Below are positions 49,746-60,958 of a DNA stretch of 64,000 nucleotides, piece by piece. Location of the stretch: NCBI RefSeq assembly GCF_964030935.1, contig NZ_OZ034990.1, positions 1,304,001 through 1,368,000 on the forward strand, written 5' to 3'. Position 1 is the stretch's first letter. The number at the start of each line of letters is the position of its first letter. Origin of the DNA: Rickettsiella endosymbiont of Aleochara curtula (GTDB taxonomy: Bacteria > Pseudomonadota > Gammaproteobacteria > Diplorickettsiales > Diplorickettsiaceae). Under the pieces are notes generated by a model that was not told the origin of the DNA, did not search any database, and saw nothing but the letters and a program-made list of their open reading frames with translations. The position numbers and the translations under genes were made by a program.

Positions 49746-51677
49746 TTATTTTTTTATCCAATTAATGAGGCCACCCGCTAACAATACTTTTAGTTCTCGT
49801 GAACTTAGAGGATACTTAACGATGTAATCTTTATTTTTAGTTTTATTATGAACGGTCAGTTGCTCGGATTTTTGAATAGTTTCACGAATATCTTTAATTA
49901 ATAAAACATCATCTTGGTCAATGGTATCGTAATCGGCAGGTTTAGTGAAAACCAAAGGTAAAATGCCAAAGTTAACTAAATTTTGTCTATGAATGCGTGC
50001 AAATTGTTTCACTAGCACTGCTTGCACACCTAAATAACGAGGCGCAATGGCAGCATGTTCCCGACTCGAACCTTGGCCATAGTTTTCACCGCCAACAATA
50101 ATAGATCCGGTTTTTTGATATTCTAAAGCGCGTTTTGGATAGGAGGGATCAATTTGATCAAAAACAAATTGGCTGATTCCAGCAATATTGCTGCGAAAAG
50201 GCAGTATTTTTGCCCCTGCAGGCAAAATGGTGTCAGTAGAAATGTCATCACCGACTTTAATCAAAACCGGGCCTTCAATACTATCGGCTAAAGCCGGGAT
50301 AATAGGTAAGGGTTGTATGTTAGGGCCTTTAGCTAATGTTACTTCACCAGGGTTTGCAGCGGGTGGCACCAACATGGTGGTATTAATAATAATTTTTTGT
50401 GGCTCTTTAAAGCGTGGATAAACTTTATCCTTGAGAGAGCGAGGATCGGTGATAACACCCGTTAAAGCCGAGGCCGCAGCAATTTCAGGGCTACAGAGAT
50501 AGACTTGGTCATCTTTGGTTCCGGATCGACCTGGAAAATTTCTTGGTACGGTACGTAAACTTATTTTTCCAGAGGCGGGCGCTTGACCCATGCCAATACA
50601 ACCATTACATCCTGCTTGATGAATACGACCGCCCGCGCGAATTAATTTTTCTAAAACTCCTAATTCCACCATATTTTCTAAAATTTGGCGTGAGGTGGGG
50701 TTTATATCAAATGAAACACCAGGAGCTATTTGTTTTCCAGCGACAATTTCTGCCGCAACAGCGAAATCTCGTAGGCCAGGATTGGCCGATGAACCGATCA
50801 TGGCTTGATAAATGGGTCGTCCAACAACTTCTTGGACAGGAACTACTTTTCCTGGGCTAGAAGGTAAGGCAATTAAAGGTTCGAGCTTGGAAAGATCGAT
50901 TTCGTCATGTTCATCGTAACGGGCATTTTGGTCGGCAATAATCTCTTGCCAGTCAGCTTCGCGCTGTTGTGATTTCAAGAATTCTCGTGTCATCTCATCG
51001 GAAGGAAATACACTGGTAGTTGCTCCCAGTTCTGCACCCATGTTAGCAATGACATGACGATCCATCGCAGACAAATGTTGCAGTCCCGGTCCATAATATT
51101 CAATAACTTTACCAATTCCACCATCAACATTATGACGACGTAATAATTCTAAAATAATATCTTTTGCGCTTACCCAGTCCGGCAAAGCATTAGTTAATTT
51201 TACACCCCAGACTTTCGGCATGGTGACATGAAAGGGATGACCAGCAATAGCCATGGCAACTTCTAATCCACCTGCGCCAATGGCTAACATGCCCATCGAT
51301 CCCGCAGCACAGGTATGACTATCTGAACCCAATAAGGTTTTTCCCGGTTTTCCAAAACGTTCCATATGTACAGGATGACTGACACCATTGCCCGGGCCAC
51401 TGTAATATAGACCAAATTTTTTACAAGCACTGAGTAAAAATAAATGGTCATCTGCATTTTTAAAATCTGTTTGTAATAGGTTATGGTCAATGTACTGTAC
51501 TGAGACTTCCGCTTTAGTCTGATTCAATTCCATCGCTTCACATTCCAGCATTACCATCGTGCCTGTAGCATCTTGGCATAAGGTTTGATCAATTTTCAGG
51601 CCAATTTCATCGCCTGCTTGCATTTCACCTGCAACCTTATGCGAGCTAATTAATTTTTGTGTTACATTTTGTGCCAT
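49746..51677 (-). CDS. Aconitate hydratase, short (about 640-residue) type
   Basis: This 643-residue [4Fe-4S] hydratase interconverts citrate and isocitrate. Cluster cysteines: SDSHTCAAGSMG (first) and AGCNGCIGMGQ (second and third). The C-terminal swivel domain has YGQGSSREHAAIAPRYLG. It is much shorter than AcnA or AcnB of other gammaproteobacteria (about 860-890 residues). It resembles the compact aconitase/isopropylmalate-isomerase-like group found in thermophiles, anaerobes and some delta-proteobacteria. The size and order of domains fit aconitase better than LeuC/LeuD, which are separate. It might have been acquired by transfer. A repeat A right-end fragment lies just upstream. Confidence 0.87.
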   Translation of the reverse strand: MAQNVTQKLISSHKVAGEMQAGDEIGLKIDQTLCQDATGTMVMLECEAMELNQTKAEVSVQYIDHNLLQTDFKNADDHLFLLSACKKFGLYYSGPGNGVSHPVHMERFGKPGKTLLGSDSHTCAAGSMGMLAIGAGGLEVAMAIAGHPFHVTMPKVWGVKLTNALPDWVSAKDIILELLRRHNVDGGIGKVIEYYGPGLQHLSAMDRHVIANMGAELGATTSVFPSDEMTREFLKSQQREADWQEIIADQNARYDEHDEIDLSKLEPLIALPSSPGKVVPVQEVVGRPIYQAMIGSSANPGLRDFAVAAEIVAGKQIAPGVSFDINPTSRQILENMVELGVLEKLIRAGGRIHQAGCNGCIGMGQAPASGKISLRTVPRNFPGRSGTKDDQVYLCSPEIAAASALTGVITDPRSLKDKVYPRFKEPQKIIINTTMLVPPAANPGEVTLAKGPNIQPLPIIPALADSIEGPVLIKVGDDISTDTILPAGAKILPFRSNIAGISQFVFDQIDPSYPKRALEYQKTGSIIVGGENYGQGSSREHAAIAPRYLGVQAVLVKQFARIHRQNLVNFGILPLVFTKPADYDTIDQDDVLLIKDIRETIQKSEQLTVHNKTKNKDYIVKYPLSSRELKVLLAGGLINWIKK

Positions 51678-51683
51678 ACTAAA

Positions 51684-51713
51684 ATTCCTAAAATCTAATT
51701 GCTGTGAGTATAT
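51684..51713 (+). repeat. Repeat A right-end fragment upstream of the aconitase gene
   Basis: CCTAAAATCTAATTGCTGTGAGTATA matches the repeat A right end. No left end is found nearby. Confidence 0.65.
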
Positions 51714-51883
51714 AAAGCTTAACGAGCCTTTAACTGACAGGACTCATAAATAATTTCCTATAGGAAAACAAGTTAAAATACGATAGAAACAATAAATTGT
51801 TCATCACGTGTAGCTTTGTGTAGTTTACTAGTTAATGTATAGTAGTTTACAGCAAGCCTTAATCTAACGGTAGGGATCCGAAT

Positions 51884-52402
51884 ATGCATTTACCCGTTAC
51901 GCGCTGGATCGATTTATTCACATTTTTTCTTTGCGCCTTAGTGTTAGCGGTTGCGGTCTATTTGCAATATAGAGTTGGGATCATTCCTTGTCCGCTTTGT
52001 ATCATACAGCGGTTTATCATTACCTTGTTAGGATTGTTATTTTTAATGGGCGCGTTGTTTAATTTTGAAACAGCAACGCGCTGCTTTTTGCATACTATAA
52101 CTTTTTTATTTGCGGCAGCCGGTGCGGTAGTGGCGAGTCGTCAATTATGGTTAGAGCATTTTCCTTCGGATCAGTTAATCAGTTGTCAAGCGGCGATAGC
52201 GCAGTACAGCACTTCTATCTATTTTCATAAAATTATGGAATTGTTCTTTCAAGGGACCAGCAATTGTGGCAGCTCAACCTGGCGTTTTTTAAATTTAAGT
52301 ATGCCAGGCTGGACATTAATAATTTTTATTGTATTAGCGGCTATCTCTCTACGACAAGTGTATATAAACCGACGCAAACATAAACGACATTTCTTATCTT
52401 GA
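51884..52402 (+). CDS. dsbB: Disulfide bond formation protein DsbB
   Basis: DsbB (172 residues) is the inner-membrane quinone reductase that reoxidises DsbA. Four membrane segments are seen. The first redox pair is CPLC (C36, C39) and the second C101 and C128 in the second periplasmic loop. The last 9 bp overlap the end of the convergent kinase gene. Confidence 0.95.
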   Translation: MHLPVTRWIDLFTFFLCALVLAVAVYLQYRVGIIPCPLCIIQRFIITLLGLLFLMGALFNFETATRCFLHTITFLFAAAGAVVASRQLWLEHFPSDQLISCQAAIAQYSTSIYFHKIMELFFQGTSNCGSSTWRFLNLSMPGWTLIIFIVLAAISLRQVYINRRKHKRHFLS

Positions 52403-53701
52403 AAAAGACGATCTGTTGCTATTTCGAAATTCTTGATAAACTAGATTTTCATCTTTTTTGCGTTCTAGTAATTGAGCGGCAAACTCCTCAGCCTCTCCAT
52501 AAATAACAAAATGGTCTTCCAATCTAACCATTAATTCTTTTAACTCCAGGGCCTTAGGTCGTTCTGATTCAGGTGCTTGCATAAGTAATGCAAGTTTTTT
52601 TAATATTTTCTTCTTTTGTTCTGTATTTTGCCCGCTATCCAAATTTTTTTGGAGATTTTCAAGGTCACTATCGATCGTATCCTTAATCTGTCTAACCAAA
52701 TGCTCGCCGGTTAAATCTAAACAATCTTCAGTTAATGCCTGCCATTGTGTCGGATAATTTTCAGCCCAACCTTTATAGAATAGTATTTTTTCTAGGTCAC
52801 TAAGTGGCTTGGGTGGAGTGGGACTCGATAACTGATTAGTTATTAAATACCATAAGTTTGCACCTAAGGACCATATATCTGTATTAAGATTATTTAAACT
52901 TTTTGTACAAAAATCTTTATTTATAAATAACTCAGGAGCGGAAAACAGAAATGTACTAATTTGAGGTGCGGCTTCATTTTTAAAATAGGCACAACCAAAA
53001 TCACCTAAAATAAAGTCACCATTAATTTTAAGAAATATATTGCTTGGTTTTATATCATTATGGATCATTCCATGATGAATTTGTTTATTCTTGTCTTTAA
53101 ATTCAGAACTATCTAAGGCATTAATTGCTTCTATAAGTTGCTGAAATCCTTGAAACAGATAACTTAATACAGCGCTAGGATTGGAATTATATTGGTTATA
53201 AATATAATTTACATGAGTTTGTAGATCGCCAATTTCTTGATAACAGGTATATAAGATATTAGTCGTTCCAACTGAACCTTGAGCAACGGGTAATGCAAAA
53301 AGATCAAATGGAAAATTACTGGTAACAACCTGTTGTAAAGCTTCAGTCATCTTATTTTCATGTTCCACGCTGAAGCTTCCTTGTTTTTTAACAAGTTTGC
53401 GAGTTCTACCTTGAGCAGACAAGTTAACTGTCTTAACAACTCCATTCTGACCATTTTTTATAAAATCTCCATTATTATAAGTTATTACGTTTTCAATCTC
53501 ATCTATTCTTAATGTGCTCAGAAAATCTATTATCTCAGGTGTGGTGCAATTTTGTGTCGAGGTAAATGGTGAAAGTGTGTCTGCAGAACTAACCGATGAA
53601 GTAGATAATCTATTTCCTGATGTAAGATTTAAGTTGGGCGGTCGTTTTTTTTTCTTAAAAAAATTCTGAAAAGGAGGTGGTAGTGGAATTGAAGTAGGCA
53701 T
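52394..53701 (-). CDS. Eukaryotic-like Ser/Thr protein kinase, candidate secreted effector
   Basis: A 435-residue cytosolic-looking protein. Kinase features: Gly-rich-loop-like NNGDFIKNGQNGVVKTV (76-92), ATP Lys in KLVKKQ (105/106), catalytic loop HNDIKPSN (D216, K218, N221), DFG (234-236), APE (255-257) and DIWSLGANLWYL (275-286). HRD is HND, so the activating Arg is missing, suggesting that loop phosphorylation is not needed. The N-terminus (1-60) is Pro- then Ser/Thr-rich. The C-terminus (about 340-435) is helical and Glu/Lys-rich with EAEEF. No membrane segment or PASTA repeat, unlike bacterial housekeeping kinases. Dot/Icm-secreted kinases (LegK family) are known in Legionella. A PmrA-like promoter precedes it. 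Secretion and targets are inference. Confidence 0.82.
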   Translation of the reverse strand: MPTSIPLPPPFQNFFKKKKRPPNLNLTSGNRLSTSSVSSADTLSPFTSTQNCTTPEIIDFLSTLRIDEIENVITYNNGDFIKNGQNGVVKTVNLSAQGRTRKLVKKQGSFSVEHENKMTEALQQVVTSNFPFDLFALPVAQGSVGTTNILYTCYQEIGDLQTHVNYIYNQYNSNPSAVLSYLFQGFQQLIEAINALDSSEFKDKNKQIHHGMIHNDIKPSNIFLKINGDFILGDFGCAYFKNEAAPQISTFLFSAPELFINKDFCTKSLNNLNTDIWSLGANLWYLITNQLSSPTPPKPLSDLEKILFYKGWAENYPTQWQALTEDCLDLTGEHLVRQIKDTIDSDLENLQKNLDSGQNTEQKKKILKKLALLMQAPESERPKALELKELMVRLEDHFVIYGEAEEFAAQLLERKKDENLVYQEFRNSNRSSFSR

Positions 53702-53903
53702 ACATCTACATATTTATTGTTTGATTGATTTCTCCATTGGTTTAAGTCAAATCCTTAGATTATTCTATCGAGCAAAGATTAAAGAACTATTAAGCCTAAT
53801 TCTGATGAAACTCATTGATAATTTTGATCAGGGATAAACTTGATTTTTTTGAGTGTATGTAAGGCGCTAGCTGGATGACAAAAAACAGCAAAACTATTAG
53901 ATT
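53702..53903. other. Upstream region of the kinase gene
   Basis: About 200 bp without coding sequence. It carries the kinase promoter (next entry). The part next to yggT (53800-53903) shows no recognisable element. Confidence 0.5.
53762..53794 (-). promoter_or_regulatory. PmrA-box-like tandem repeat and -10 box of the kinase gene
   Basis: On the minus strand, CTTAATAGT-TC-TTTAATCTT (53794-53775) matches the tandem PmrA half-site YTTAAKATT at 8 of 9 positions in each half. It is followed after 7 bp by TAGAAT (53767-53762), about 60 bp before the ATG. The half-site spacing (11 bp), the TC linker with TTTAATCT, and the 7-bp gap to the -10 are the same as upstream of the GDSL lipase-like gene. 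Confidence 0.6.
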
Positions 53904-54497
53904 TTAACTAGTTAAATGACCTAAAGCCAAGCTTGCGCCGATTTGGGCCAGCGGTTGTACTAATAAAATAGTTAATAATTTTAAGCCGACGATCAGAATT
54001 AGCGGCGAGAAATCAAATCCTGAAATAATCGGTAAGATGCCGCGGATGGGTTTAATTAAGGGTTCACTGATACGAACTAATATTTCTACCAGTGGACCAT
54101 GGGCTAAAGGACTTATCCAACTTAGCACAGTTAAAGCGATAACGGCATAGAAGAAAATATTAATGAGTTGATTTAGGAGTTCAGCGAAGGCAAGTACAAC
54201 TAATCCGATTAAATGCGGAGTGGCATTAATTTGCAACCAGACTAAAAATGCAATTTTGATCATTTCCAAGCCTAGTAACAATATAATAGCGGCCAAATCG
54301 ATACCATGTAGACTGGGAATGATGCGACAAATAGGGCGTAGCGGAGGATTAGTTAATTTTGCTACGAATACAAACAAAGGATTATGACTATCGGTATTCA
54401 CCCATTGTAAAACAATCCGTAGCAGTAAAATAAAAATATACAGATCAAAAATGGATTGGATAAGAAATGTACCGGCATTACCGAAGGAATTGAGCAT
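53904..54497 (-). CDS. yggT: YggT family membrane protein
   Basis: A 197-residue inner-membrane protein with two YGGT repeats (about 1-95 and 100-190). Each has two membrane helices and an R-x-x-P-type loop (NPPLRPICRIIP and SEPLIKPIRGILP). The family is linked to osmotic tolerance and cell-division-related functions elsewhere. It follows ldcA by 7 bp on the same strand, so the two are probably co-transcribed. Confidence 0.93.
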   Translation of the reverse strand: MLNSFGNAGTFLIQSIFDLYIFILLLRIVLQWVNTDSHNPLFVFVAKLTNPPLRPICRIIPSLHGIDLAAIILLLGLEMIKIAFLVWLQINATPHLIGLVVLAFAELLNQLINIFFYAVIALTVLSWISPLAHGPLVEILVRISEPLIKPIRGILPIISGFDFSPLILIVGLKLLTILLVQPLAQIGASLALGHLTS

Positions 54498-54504
54498 AGA
54501 AAAG

Positions 54505-55431
54505 TTAACCTGTTATTTTAATCGTGAGTTGATTTTTATTTAAGTCTAATTGTGCGGGAGTTCCAAAAGGTAAACAACGATTCTTTTTTCCATGACCAAC
54601 ATCAGGACAACGGAATACCGGAAAATTTTGTTCCTTGGCAAATCGTTCTAATACCGCTTGAATCTTTTTTTCCTCTTCTATCTTTGCAGAAAAAGTGAAA
54701 TCACCAAATAAGATGGCTTTTACATGCGTTAATATTCCTGATTGTTGTAAGTGCTGTAACATACGGTCGATACGATAAGCCACTTCATTGACATCTTCCA
54801 AAAATAAAATTTTATCTTTAGTTTCGACTTGCCAAGCTGTGCCGAGGCTGGTTTGTACCAAGCTAAGGCTGCCGCCGGTTAATGGGGCTAGTATTAAATC
54901 CGAGAAATTAATGGGTTTATGGTAAGGGCTTAATGAATAATTTAATTGCTGTAACTGACCAAAAATAATTTCTTTTAATTCAGCAATATTTTCTTGATCA
55001 ATTAAGTGACCAGTCACTTGATTTAATGTAGGACCATGCAGTGTTTGCCAATGCCATTTTTGCTGCAGGAATAAATGTAAAGCAGTGATATCGCTGAAAC
55101 CAATAAACAATTTACATTTTTCTGGAGAAGTTAATTTTAGTAAGGAAGGTATCAAACGTGTGCAGCCATAGCCGCCACGTAGACACCAAATAGCTTGGGA
55201 GTCATTGAATAAAGCGTCTTTTAGCTGTTGAAAGCGTTTTTCATCACTGTTGGCGCACAGTAAATCAGGTCCAAATATATCAGAAGAAATTCTGGGTATT
55301 AATTGCCAACTTTCTAATAAAGACTTTAATTTTTCTATAATAGTTTTTCTGTCAGCAACACCACTGGCCGGAGCAATTATATCAACGACGGAATTTTTCT
55401 TTAAAGTTTTCCAAGGTTTAAAGCTATCCAT
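54505..55431 (-). CDS. ldcA: LD-carboxypeptidase (S66 family), murein recycling
   Basis: LdcA (308 residues) removes the terminal D-Ala from murein tetrapeptides in the cytoplasm. The S66 triad is visible: Ser in FIGFSDITALH, Glu in ILFLEDVNEVAYR, and His in CPDVGHGKKN. WCLRGGYGCTRLIP is the substrate-binding motif. It complements mpl (39931-41292), which reuses the tripeptide. Confidence 0.94.
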   Translation of the reverse strand: MDSFKPWKTLKKNSVVDIIAPASGVADRKTIIEKLKSLLESWQLIPRISSDIFGPDLLCANSDEKRFQQLKDALFNDSQAIWCLRGGYGCTRLIPSLLKLTSPEKCKLFIGFSDITALHLFLQQKWHWQTLHGPTLNQVTGHLIDQENIAELKEIIFGQLQQLNYSLSPYHKPINFSDLILAPLTGGSLSLVQTSLGTAWQVETKDKILFLEDVNEVAYRIDRMLQHLQQSGILTHVKAILFGDFTFSAKIEEEKKIQAVLERFAKEQNFPVFRCPDVGHGKKNRCLPFGTPAQLDLNKNQLTIKITG

Positions 55432-55480
55432 ATTTTTTGGATCCTAGGCGCATAATTATCAACTTTACTTTTATTTCCAG

Positions 55481-55513
55481 GATACTTTTCGCAAATCCAA
55501 TTGCTGTGAGTAT
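55481..55513 (+). repeat. Collapsed repeat A (left and right ends joined)
   Basis: GATACTTTTCGCA (left end) runs directly into AATCCAATTGCTGTGAGTAT (right end), with the 80-90 bp interior deleted. The joined ends form a small imperfect palindrome. It lies between gyrB and ldcA. Confidence 0.72.
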
Positions 55514-55521
55514 GCTGGGTT

Positions 55522-58086
<2,565 letters not shown>

Positions 58087-58129
58087 TTAAAAACGGAAAT
58101 TATACCATAAATTGCCCCCTAAATTCGAA

Positions 58130-58146
58130 TATACTCGCGGCACTTT
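58130..58146 (+). repeat. Repeat A left-end fragment between gyrB and alaS
   Basis: TATACTCGCGGCACTTT resembles the repeat A left end TATACTCTTCGCACTTG. About 140 bp downstream, AAAATCACTTGCCGTGATACT (58263-58283) resembles the right end. The stretch may be a decayed full copy, but the interior does not match. Confidence 0.45.
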
Positions 58147-58312
58147 AGGATGTGACGAGCATCTTGAAGTACTTTCATCTGCCCATGGAGATTTTTAATA
58201 ATAGGGATTTGTCGACTTAAACTGCTGATAAGTTGGTTAAGTTACTCTTAATTTATTGACAGAAAAATCACTTGCCGTGATACTCATCGCTTTTGCATTG
58301 AAGAGCTCCGAC

Positions 58313-60928
58313 ATGAATAGCAATGCGCTACGCGAACTATTTCTTAACTATTTTAAAAGTCAGGGTCATACTATTGTTCCCTCCGCTTCCTTGATTCCAG
58401 CACATGACCCAAGTTTACTCTTTACTAATGCCGGTATGGTGCCTTTTAAGGATGTTTTTTTAGGTCTAGAAACAAGGCCTTATTCCCGGGCAGCGAGTAT
58501 ACAGCGATGTATGCGTGCCGGGGGTAAACATAATGACCTTGAAAATGTAGGTTATACCGCTAGGCATCATACTTTTTTCGAGATGTTAGGAAATTTCAGT
58601 TTTGGTGATTATTTTAAGCGCGAGGCTATCCACTATAGTTGGAAGTTTTTGACCGAGGAGTTAAATCTTCCAGCAGAAAAACTATGGGTTACAGTATTCA
58701 CCGAGGACGATGAAGCAGCAGGAATTTGGTTAAATGAGATTAAGGTCGACCCCAAGCGTTTTTCACGTTGCGGTAAACAGGATAATTTTTGGGCTATGGG
58801 TGATACTGGCCCTTGTGGGCCATGTTCTGAGATTTTCTATGACCATGGGCCCAGCATATCTGGAGGGCCCCCTGGCACGTCCACCGCGGATGGGGATAGA
58901 TACGTTGAGATCTGGAATCTAGTCTTTATGCAATTTCAGCGTTCTACAGGCGGAGAGCTCACGCCTTTACCAAAGCCCTCAGTAGACACAGGTATGGGTT
59001 TAGAGCGGCTCGCTGCGGTCATGCAGGGAGTAACGAATAATTATGATACCGATCTGTTTCAACCTTTAATTAAGGCAGTTGCTAAGGAAGCATCAATAAC
59101 TGATTTTACCAATACTTCTTTACGCGTCATTGCCGATCATATTCGTGCTTGTGCTTTCTTAATCAGCGATGGTGTGCATCCTGGCAATGAAGGCCGTTCT
59201 TATGTCTTACGTCGAATTATTCGCCGAGCTATTCGGCATGGTCATAAAATAGGCTTAGACAGACCATTTTTTTATCGACTGGTTAAACCCTTAGCGGTGC
59301 AAATGTCGCAAGCTTATCCGGAATTAGCAAAAAAACAAAAACCCATTGAGAAAATCTTGCTTCAAGAAGAGCAGCAATTTGCTCGGACCTTGACGCAGGG
59401 CCTTAAACTTTTTGAACAAGAATTAACTAAGCTACAAGGTGAAAAACAATTTCCAGGAGCGGTACTTTTTCGTTTATATGATACTTATGGATTTCCCGTT
59501 GATCTTACCGCTGACGTGGCGAGGGAACATGGTTTAAGCATAGATATGGCAGGTTTTGAGAAGGAAATGGAACGTCAAAGAACTCAATCTAAATCGGCCA
59601 GTCGATTTACTTCCGCATCGGGTTTGTCGTTAACTGAAAATAAGGTGACTGAATTTGTCGGGTATAAAATATTAAAACAAACGCCTGTTGCTATTGTAGA
59701 TTTATTTGATGGTAAACATTCTATAGAGGAGTTATCTGTAGACGAAGAAGGTTTTGTTATCTTGGCTAAGACTCCCTTCTATGCAGAGAGTGGTGGGCAA
59801 GTAGGTGATAGTGGGTATTTAGTTAATGCAAGCAGTCGCTTTTTAGTCACTGAAACATTTAAAGAGGGAGCATTAATTCTTCATAAAGGTAAGTTAATAA
59901 AAGGACATTTAAAAAAGGGTGATAAATTGAAGGCAGAAGTCGATGCTGAAAAGCGTCGTGCGGTTACTTTAAATCATTCCGCAACCCATCTATTGCATGC
60001 TGCATTACGAGAAGCGTTGGGAGAGCATGTAATGCAGAAAGGTTCTTTGGTAGAGCCAGAACGTTTACGTTTCGATTTTTCACATCCCAACCCATTAAAT
60101 ATAGAGCAACTAAAGTTAATTGAAGATCGCGTGAACCAACAAATTCGAGCTAATGTGCCTGTTGTTACTGAAGTGATGTCGACTGAAGATGCGAAGAATG
60201 CAGGTGCGATAGCGATGTTTGGGGAAAAATATGCAGACAAGGTACGCGTATTGACGATGGGCGCTTATTCTAAGGAATTATGTGGAGGTACACACGTTGC
60301 ACGTACCGGTGATATTGGTTTATTTAAAATAACGGCTGAAATAGGTATTTCAGCAGGCATACGTCGTATACAAGCCGTGACTGGACAATACGCCTTAGAT
60401 TGGATTGCTGCCTTAGAAGAGCAAACAGATCAACTTGCTAAGCTTTTCAAAAGCTCTAAAGATAATTTATTAGAAAAAGCGCGTTTGGATATGGAAGCTA
60501 AACAGTCCCTGCAAAAACAAATCACAGCTTTACAGCAATCCATAGTCGCTATGATGGGGGAAGAACTCATGTCTCAAGCGATCGAAATACAAGGGATTAA
60601 ATTATTAGTTAGTGAAATTAATGGGATTGACGTAGCAGCGTTACGTCATTTACTAGACCAACTTAAAAATAAATTAAAATCTGCAGTGGTCGTTTTGGCG
60701 AGTATCGAACTACAGCGCGTCCAATTAGTGGTTGGAGTCACCAAGGATCTGACCGAAAAAATAAAGGCGGGTGAATTAGCCAATGATATTGCTGTAGCGA
60801 TTGGAGGTAGTGGCGGTGGGCGGCCGGATTTTGCTCAAGCAGGTGGCGATAAACCTGAAGCCTTAGATGCGGCTTTAAAAAATGTAAAACATTGGGTTGA
60901 GACCCGCTTAAATGGCAACTATGCTTAG
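58313..60928 (+). CDS. alaS: Alanyl-tRNA synthetase
   Basis: AlaRS (871 residues from ATG 58313) charges tRNA-Ala. The class II core has ELFLNYFKSQGHTIVPSASLIP, DPSLLFTNAGMVPFKDVFLG and GRSYVLRRIIRRAIRHGHKIG. The editing domain carries NHSATHLLHAALREALG (HxxxH) and CGGTHVARTGDIG (Cys). The C-terminal C-Ala domain has AIGGSGGGRPDFAQAGG. A TTG-initiated extension of 19 codons is in frame but not conserved. It is followed by lysC. Confidence 0.97.
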   Translation: MNSNALRELFLNYFKSQGHTIVPSASLIPAHDPSLLFTNAGMVPFKDVFLGLETRPYSRAASIQRCMRAGGKHNDLENVGYTARHHTFFEMLGNFSFGDYFKREAIHYSWKFLTEELNLPAEKLWVTVFTEDDEAAGIWLNEIKVDPKRFSRCGKQDNFWAMGDTGPCGPCSEIFYDHGPSISGGPPGTSTADGDRYVEIWNLVFMQFQRSTGGELTPLPKPSVDTGMGLERLAAVMQGVTNNYDTDLFQPLIKAVAKEASITDFTNTSLRVIADHIRACAFLISDGVHPGNEGRSYVLRRIIRRAIRHGHKIGLDRPFFYRLVKPLAVQMSQAYPELAKKQKPIEKILLQEEQQFARTLTQGLKLFEQELTKLQGEKQFPGAVLFRLYDTYGFPVDLTADVAREHGLSIDMAGFEKEMERQRTQSKSASRFTSASGLSLTENKVTEFVGYKILKQTPVAIVDLFDGKHSIEELSVDEEGFVILAKTPFYAESGGQVGDSGYLVNASSRFLVTETFKEGALILHKGKLIKGHLKKGDKLKAEVDAEKRRAVTLNHSATHLLHAALREALGEHVMQKGSLVEPERLRFDFSHPNPLNIEQLKLIEDRVNQQIRANVPVVTEVMSTEDAKNAGAIAMFGEKYADKVRVLTMGAYSKELCGGTHVARTGDIGLFKITAEIGISAGIRRIQAVTGQYALDWIAALEEQTDQLAKLFKSSKDNLLEKARLDMEAKQSLQKQITALQQSIVAMMGEELMSQAIEIQGIKLLVSEINGIDVAALRHLLDQLKNKLKSAVVVLASIELQRVQLVVGVTKDLTEKIKAGELANDIAVAIGGSGGGRPDFAQAGGDKPEALDAALKNVKHWVETRLNGNYA

Positions 60929-60958
60929 AATTGAATAATTAATCAATAGATCATTACA

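Noticed and set aside
58256..58312. TTG-initiated 19-codon extension of AlaS
   Set aside because: Not conserved in the family; ATG 58313 gives the usual start MNSNALRELF.
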